A stretch of DNA of 9,157 nucleotides from CALKHT01 sp964511575. GTDB lineage: Bacteria > Planctomycetota > Phycisphaerae > Phycisphaerales > Phycisphaeraceae. Numbering within the stretch: position 1 is the stretch's first letter; every line of letters begins with the position of its first letter. A program made the position numbers and the translations under genes. The DNA is taken from positions 1 through 9,157 of the forward strand of contig CAZEFM010000123.1 in NCBI GenBank assembly GCA_964511575.1. The letters are read 5' to 3'. The notes beneath the pieces were generated by a model, which was not told the origin of the DNA, made no database searches, and saw only the letters and a list, made by a program, of their open reading frames with translations. Below, piece after piece: positions 6,164-9,157 of this stretch.

Positions 6164-6840
6164 TGCTGGCGGCGTTGCGGGCGCGTCACCCCGGCGGCTC
6201 CCTGGGGCGCATCCTCTACTGGCAGTTCATGCACCTGCTGTGCTACACGTGGGTGGGACCATGCTATCGCTACCGCGCCTGGGGTGTGACCAACGTGCCG
6301 CGCAAAGGGCCCGTGCTGCTCGTCGCGTCGCACCAGTCGTTCATCGATCCCATTCTGGTGGGGCTGGGCTGTCACCACCGCCAGTTCTACGCGATGGCCC
6401 GGCGAACGCTGTGGGAGGAATCGACGCTCCTGGGCAAAATCATGGATTCGCTCAATGCAATTCCGGTGGATCAGGAGAACGCGGACCTCGCTGCCATGCG
6501 CCGCTGCATCGAAGTGCTCAAGGACCAGCAGGCGCTGTTGATCTTCCCGGAAGGCGCGCGCACGCCGGACGGAACTATCGCACCGTTCGCGCCGGGCATT
6601 GCGCTGCTGATGCGCCGCGCCAAGCCGTTGGTGGTGCCCGTGGCGATCGAAGGCGCGTTCGACATCTGGCCGCGACACCGCAAGGTGCCCCGGCCGTGCG
6701 GCCGGGTGGGCGTCATGTTCGGCCGGGCCATTCGTTCCGAAGACCTGCTCGCCATGGATGAGGAACCCACCGAACACCTTCGCCAACAGTGCGAGGCGAT
6801 GCGGCAGGAACTGCGTCAACGGTTGCGGATGCGTTCGTAA
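6163..6840 (+). CDS. plsC: 1-acyl-sn-glycerol-3-phosphate acyltransferase (PlsC family)
   Basis: 225 residues, a normal short PlsC. It acylates lysophosphatidate at sn-2 to give phosphatidate, at the inner face of the cytoplasmic membrane. Motif I HQSFID is at 57-62 (His57 and Asp62 form the HX4D pair), the IPVD segment is at 100-103, motif III FPEGAR is at 128-133 (usually FPEGTR), and VPVAIEG follows at 158-164. A hydrophobic N-terminal segment (about 16-35) probably anchors it to the membrane. The start codon overlaps the cmk stop, and GGGGGCGGA (6151-6159) just upstream is a fair ribosome site. The next gene, prfB, converges with only eight bases between the stops. The exact acyl acceptor is not provable from sequence; other PlsC-like acyltransferases act on lipid A or ornithine lipids. 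Confidence 0.92.
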   Translation: MLAALRARHPGGSLGRILYWQFMHLLCYTWVGPCYRYRAWGVTNVPRKGPVLLVASHQSFIDPILVGLGCHHRQFYAMARRTLWEESTLLGKIMDSLNAIPVDQENADLAAMRRCIEVLKDQQALLIFPEGARTPDGTIAPFAPGIALLMRRAKPLVVPVAIEGAFDIWPRHRKVPRPCGRVGVMFGRAIRSEDLLAMDEEPTEHLRQQCEAMRQELRQRLRMRS

Positions 6841-6848
6841 CTTCGGGG

Positions 6849-7974
6849 TCAGCTTTGCACGCGGGCCTTGGCGCGGCGCTGCAGCTCGGCATCGATGAAG
6901 CCCTGCAGATCGCCATCCAGCACGCTTTGCAGGTTGCCCGTTTCGTAGCCGGTGCGGTGGTCCTTCACGCGGTTGTCATAGAAGACATAGCTGCGAATCT
7001 GCGTGCCCCAGCCCATGTCCAGCTTGCCGCCGGTCGCTTCCTGACGTTCCTTCTCACGCTTTTCCTCTTCCAGCAGTTCCAGCTTGCCTTTGAGGATGCG
7101 CATCGCCGCCTCGCGGTTCTGCTGCTGGCTCTTGTGCACCGACGACACCACCGCCAAACCGGTCGGCACGTGCACGATGCGCACCGCCGTCGCCACCTTG
7201 TTGACGTTCTGACCGCCCGGCCCGCTGGAACGCGCGAACGCCTGAATCTCCAGGTCCTTGTCGGGGATTTCCAGGCCGCTGTTGTTATCGAACTCGGGCA
7301 CGATTTCCACGCTGGCGAAGCTCGTCTGCCGTTTGCCCTGAGCATTGAAGGGCGACACCCGCGCCAGCCGGTGCGTGCCGCGCTCCGCCGACAGATAACC
7401 AAACGCCATCGGCCCCTTGATGTAGAGCGTGACTTCCTTGAGCCCCGCCTCTTCGCCGTACGTCTGGTCGACCAGGCTTACATCCCACTCGCGGCTTTCG
7501 CAGTAGTTGACGTACATGCGCATGAGCATTTCCGTCCAGTCCTGCGCTTCGGTGCCGCCTTCACGGGCGTAGATGGTCATGTAGCAGTTGTTGGCGTCGT
7601 ACTTGCCCGACAGGAGCGAGAGCATCTCCACGCGATCCAGTTCGGCGCGCAGCTTGTCGATCTGGGCGTCCACCTCCGCCCGGCTCTCATCGTCGTCGGC
7701 TTCCTCGGCCATCTCCCACAGCAGCGCCGCATCCCCCACCGCCGCCGCCAGCTTGTTCACCGGCTCGATCTGCGCGCGGATCGTCTTGAGCTCCTGAACA
7801 ACCTTGCCCGCCTCGGCAGCGTTGTCCCAGAACCCCGGCGCCCCCATCCGCTCCTCAAGCTCCTTCAAACGAATCGCTTTGCGATCGCAGTCAAAGAGAG
7901 TCGCGGATCGTTAAAATCCGCGCCTCGAGATCGTCAAGAATGCCAGGAATATTGTCGTGCTTCAGTTGCGGCAT
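6849..7974 (-). CDS. prfB: peptide chain release factor 2, expressed by programmed +1 frameshift
   Basis: RF2 recognises UAA and UGA and releases the finished protein on the ribosome. The gene starts at ATG 7974-7972 after AAAGGA (7985-7980, five-base spacing). Codons 1-27 end at CTT (7896-7894), followed in frame by TGA (7893-7891). Skipping one base at CTT-T-GAC continues from 7892 for 347 more residues to the stop at 6849, giving 374 in total, close to E. coli RF2 (365). Key motifs: GGTEAQDW at 139-146, SPF at 207-209 (stop-codon reading tripeptide), and GPGGQ around 251-255 (GGQ 253-255, peptidyl hydrolysis). Low RF2 means slow termination at the TGA and more frameshifting, so the gene controls itself. 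A start inside the second frame (TTG 7868) would lose the conserved N-terminal helix and should not be annotated. Confidence 0.95.
7890..7896 (-). promoter_or_regulatory. prfB: prfB programmed +1 frameshift site (CTT TGA C)
   Basis: On the minus strand CTT (7896-7894) TGA (7893-7891) C (7890) is exactly the slip site known from bacterial prfB. The spacer TCT precedes CTT, but the bases before it read CGCGAC where E. coli has the Shine-Dalgarno-like stimulator AGGGGG. Confidence 0.92.
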
Positions 7975-7998
7975 AGCGTTCCTTTGGGTTTAGCCACA

Positions 7999-8028
7999 GA
8001 TGGACACCGATCGACACGGATGAACAGC
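7999..8028. repeat. three imperfect 10-bp tandem repeats upstream of prfB
   Basis: GATGGACACC (7999), GATCGACACG (8009) and GATGAACAGC (8019) follow each other without gaps. From memory, this CACAGATGGACAC-type string belongs to a family of short intergenic repeats seen in several bacterial genomes; no search was done. It lies in the prfB leader. Confidence 0.6.
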
Positions 8029-8030
8029 CT

Positions 8031-8036
8031 ATTTTA
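8031..8036 (-). promoter_or_regulatory. possible -10 box of prfB
   Basis: TAAAAT on the minus strand (8036 down to 8031) matches TATAAT at five of six positions and lies 56 bases upstream of the prfB ATG. No convincing -35 box is visible; the expected place lies in the left inverted repeat (8037-8057). Confidence 0.3.
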
Positions 8037-8194
8037 GACGGGATGGACAGGATTGACTGGAGGCAGCGGTCGCGTCGTGGGCCGTTCGGCACACAGCACC
8101 GCAGAGCTGGATGCTGCGTGGCACCCATCGGCGACATCGCTGCTTACCGATCGCCTTCGCCCTCTCCCATCCCGTCAATCCTGTTCATCCCGTC
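8037..8194. mobile_element. MITE-like element with 21-base inverted ends
   Basis: Bases 8037-8057 and 8174-8194 are inverted copies matching at 20 of 21 positions (core GGGATGGACAGGATTGAC on the left). They enclose 116 bases, of which 100 recur as the direct repeat near the window end. The interior folds on paper: GCAGCG (8063-8068) pairs with CGCTGC (8138-8143), and CGCAG/CTGCG and GCCG/CGGC stems lie inside. There is no coding potential and no clear target-site duplication. It could be a non-autonomous transposable element or a REP-like structured repeat. Confidence 0.5.
8064..8163 (+). repeat. long direct repeat, copy 1
   Basis: This 100-base stretch recurs at 9057-9157 with one single-base substitution, a small indel/substitution cluster near 8090-8095 and otherwise identical sequence. 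The two copies flank the toxin-antitoxin pair in the same orientation. Confidence 0.95.
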
Positions 8195-8267
8195 AACCTG
8201 CCTCATCCGCGCGGCTCGCTTCCCCATCATAGCACCGCCGCGATGGCGTCGCACAGCCACAACACCC

Positions 8268-8296
8268 TTGCCGGCATATATCTTGAAAGATATAAT
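8268..8296 (+). promoter_or_regulatory. promoter and palindromic operator of the toxin-antitoxin operon
   Basis: TTGCCG (8268-8273, four of six to TTGACA) and a perfect TATAAT (8291-8296) are 17 bases apart. An 18-base perfect palindrome, TATATCTT-GA-AAGATATA (8277-8294), covers the spacer and most of the -10 box. A bound XRE antitoxin or complex there would block polymerase, the usual autoregulation of such modules. Transcription would start near 8303, the A of the toxin ATG. The stretch is strikingly AT-rich against its surroundings. Confidence 0.75.
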
Positions 8297-8302
8297 AAGG
8301 CA

Positions 8303-8653
8303 ATGTGGGAGGTCGAGTACACCGACGAGTTCGAAGCGTGGTGGCAGACGCTCGACGGTGATACCCAGGTGTCCGTTGCCCAAAGCGTGCGTCTGCTTGC
8401 CGATCAGGGACCGTCGCTTGGCCGACCACACGTGGACACGGTGAAGGGCTCGCGACATCCGAACATGAAGGAGCTGCGCACGCAGCATGCGGGTAGACCG
8501 ATACGGACGTTGTTTGCTTTCGACCCCCGACGAGCCGCGATCCTGTTGATCGGTGGTGATAAGACCGGCGACAACCGATTCTACGACCGAATGGTCCCAT
8601 TGGCGGATCGGCTCTACGACGAACACCTGCGCGAGATTGATGGCTCGCAATGA
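8303..8653 (+). CDS. higB: type II toxin, HigB/RelE superfamily (phage Gp49-like)
   Basis: 116 residues. Members of this family are mRNA interferases that cleave messages at the ribosome. Matching features are the N-terminus WEVEYTDEFEAWW (2-14), GPSLGRPHVDTVKGSRHPNMKELR (36-59 in order: loop, strand, conserved KELR), and the strands IRTLFAFDPRRAAILLIGGDKTG (67-89) ending in RFYDRMVPLADRLYDEHL. The ATG at 8303 gives the family's usual N-terminus; the open frame upstream runs through repeat DNA and is not protein-like. The only AAGG before the ATG is two bases away, too close for a ribosome site, and the promoter predicts a start at the ATG itself, so the message is probably leaderless. The antitoxin gene starts 22 bases after the stop, in toxin-first order as in higBA. 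Confidence 0.88.
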   Translation: MWEVEYTDEFEAWWQTLDGDTQVSVAQSVRLLADQGPSLGRPHVDTVKGSRHPNMKELRTQHAGRPIRTLFAFDPRRAAILLIGGDKTGDNRFYDRMVPLADRLYDEHLREIDGSQ

Positions 8654-8675
8654 CACCGCGAGCAGGAGCATCACG

Positions 8676-9023
8676 ATGGCGAAAAATTTCAACACGCTCC
8701 TGAAGAAGATGACGCCCGAGCAGCGTGCCCGGGTGGAGGAGGGTTTTCAGAAGCTCAAGGCCGAACTCCCGCTGCAGGCGCTGCGCGAGGCGCGGGGACT
8801 CACACAAACGCAACTGGCGGAATCCATGGACATCCCACAATCCGCGGTGTCCAAGATGGAGCGACAGGCCGACATGTACATCAGCACGCTGCGCCGTTTC
8901 GTCGAGGCAATGGGCGGTGAACTGGACATCGCGGTGCGCTTCGGCGATCAATCGGTGCGCGTCACCCAGTTGGGTGAACCCAACACGCCCCCGAGTTCAA
9001 AACGACGTAAACGTGCCGGGTGA
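8676..9023 (+). CDS. higA: XRE-family antitoxin, HigA-like
   Basis: 115 residues. It should bind and neutralise the toxin upstream and repress the shared promoter. Residues about 33-82 form a Cro/C1-type helix-turn-helix: LQALREARGLTQTQLAESMDIPQSAVSKMER, then STLRRFVEAMGGELDIAVRF, the usual ending of XRE antitoxins paired with Gp49-like toxins. The first 32 residues are helical and charged, probably the toxin-binding or dimer part; the tail (103-115) is basic (SSKRRKRAG). The start at 8676 follows GGAG (8665-8668) with a seven-base gap, a much better ribosome site than that of the toxin, which would favour antitoxin supply. An upstream ATG at 8553 in the same frame overlaps the toxin gene and gives unlike sequence. 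Confidence 0.88.
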   Translation: MAKNFNTLLKKMTPEQRARVEEGFQKLKAELPLQALREARGLTQTQLAESMDIPQSAVSKMERQADMYISTLRRFVEAMGGELDIAVRFGDQSVRVTQLGEPNTPPSSKRRKRAG

Positions 9024-9028
9024 ATTAC

Positions 9029-9059
9029 TGAACAGAATGGACTGAGCGTCGTGCTTCAG
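9029..9059 (+). other. decayed left end of the second repeat element, with a small hairpin
   Basis: GAACAGAATGGACTGA (9030-9045) resembles the inner left inverted end of the first element at 12 of 16 positions. CTGAGC (9042-9047) can pair with GCTTCAG (9053-9059) with one bulge, a poor terminator candidate for the operon. Confidence 0.35.
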
Positions 9060-9157
9060 CGGTCGCGTCGTGGGCCGTTCGGACACCCAGCACCGCAGAG
9101 CCGGATGCTGCGTGGCACCCATCGGCGACATCGCTGCTTACCGATCGCCTTCGCCCT
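9057..9157 (+). repeat. long direct repeat, copy 2 (runs off the window)
   Basis: 101 bases matching 8064-8163, offset 993-994 bases. The match continues to the last base, so the copy probably extends beyond the window. It begins 33 bases after the antitoxin stop. Confidence 0.95.

Larger units (their letters stand above)
7975..8302. other. 328-base repeat-rich gap between divergent prfB and the toxin gene
   Basis: No gene is seen. In order the gap holds the prfB ribosome site, the 10-bp repeats, a possible prfB -10 box, an element with 21-base inverted ends (8037-8194) containing the first long direct repeat, about 70 bases of unassigned sequence (8195-8262), and the toxin promoter with its palindrome. 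Confidence 0.7.

Noticed and set aside
6789..7976. 395-codon plus-strand frame over prfB
   Set aside because: Antisense of release factor 2; no independent family features.
7934..8137. 67-codon minus-strand frame upstream of prfB
   Set aside because: It overlaps the prfB start in another frame and is built from repeat DNA.
8064..8163. Repeat copy 1 as one unit of a CRISPR array or as an integron attachment site
   Set aside because: Only two copies about 990 bases apart, far too long for CRISPR repeats. No integrase gene and no attC-like core sites are visible.
8111..8302. 64-codon N-terminal extension of the toxin
   Set aside because: It runs through the repeat element and the promoter; the family N-terminus starts at 8303.

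Overview
This is a GC-rich chromosomal window from a Gram-negative-type bacterium. The mix of lipid A genes, an FGS-like short-motif intergenic style, weak use of Shine-Dalgarno sites and several lineage-looking hypothetical proteins suggests a planctomycete relative (Phycisphaerae-like). That placement is an inference from gene style; no marker gene was compared.

Left part (1-3135, + strand). The window opens inside the 3' end of fabZ (hydroxyacyl-ACP dehydratase), followed by lpxA (first step of lipid A synthesis). The lpxA gene is bracketed by heptamer-repeat tracts (TTCGNNN units) in opposite orientation. Then come an unrecognised 8-helix membrane protein and, 18 bases later, an unrecognised Ala-rich soluble protein, probably co-transcribed.

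Middle part (3136-6840). A protein with two beta-rich modules and a disordered tail, not recognised, precedes a clear UDP-glucuronate decarboxylase (uxs), which makes UDP-xylose for surface glycans. A small membrane protein on the minus strand faces uxs. Divergent from it is cmk (CMP kinase), which overlaps plsC (lysophosphatidate acyltransferase) by one base. Together fabZ, lpxA, uxs, cmk and plsC form an envelope and precursor neighbourhood.

Right part (6841-9157). prfB (release factor 2) lies on the minus strand and is split by a classic in-frame TGA at a CTT TGA C slip site. The full 374-residue protein needs a +1 frameshift, and the usual AGGGGG stimulator is absent. Beyond a 328-base gap full of repeats lies a two-gene toxin-antitoxin module of the HigB (Gp49-like) / HigA (XRE) type. 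It has a near-consensus promoter whose -10 box is covered by an 18-base perfect palindrome, and the toxin message is probably leaderless. The module sits between two copies of a roughly 100-base, nearly identical direct repeat (8064-8163 and 9057-9157). The first copy is enclosed by 21-base inverted repeats. This repeat-bounded toxin-antitoxin cassette is the most notable accessory feature. The second repeat copy runs off the window end, so the right boundary is unseen.
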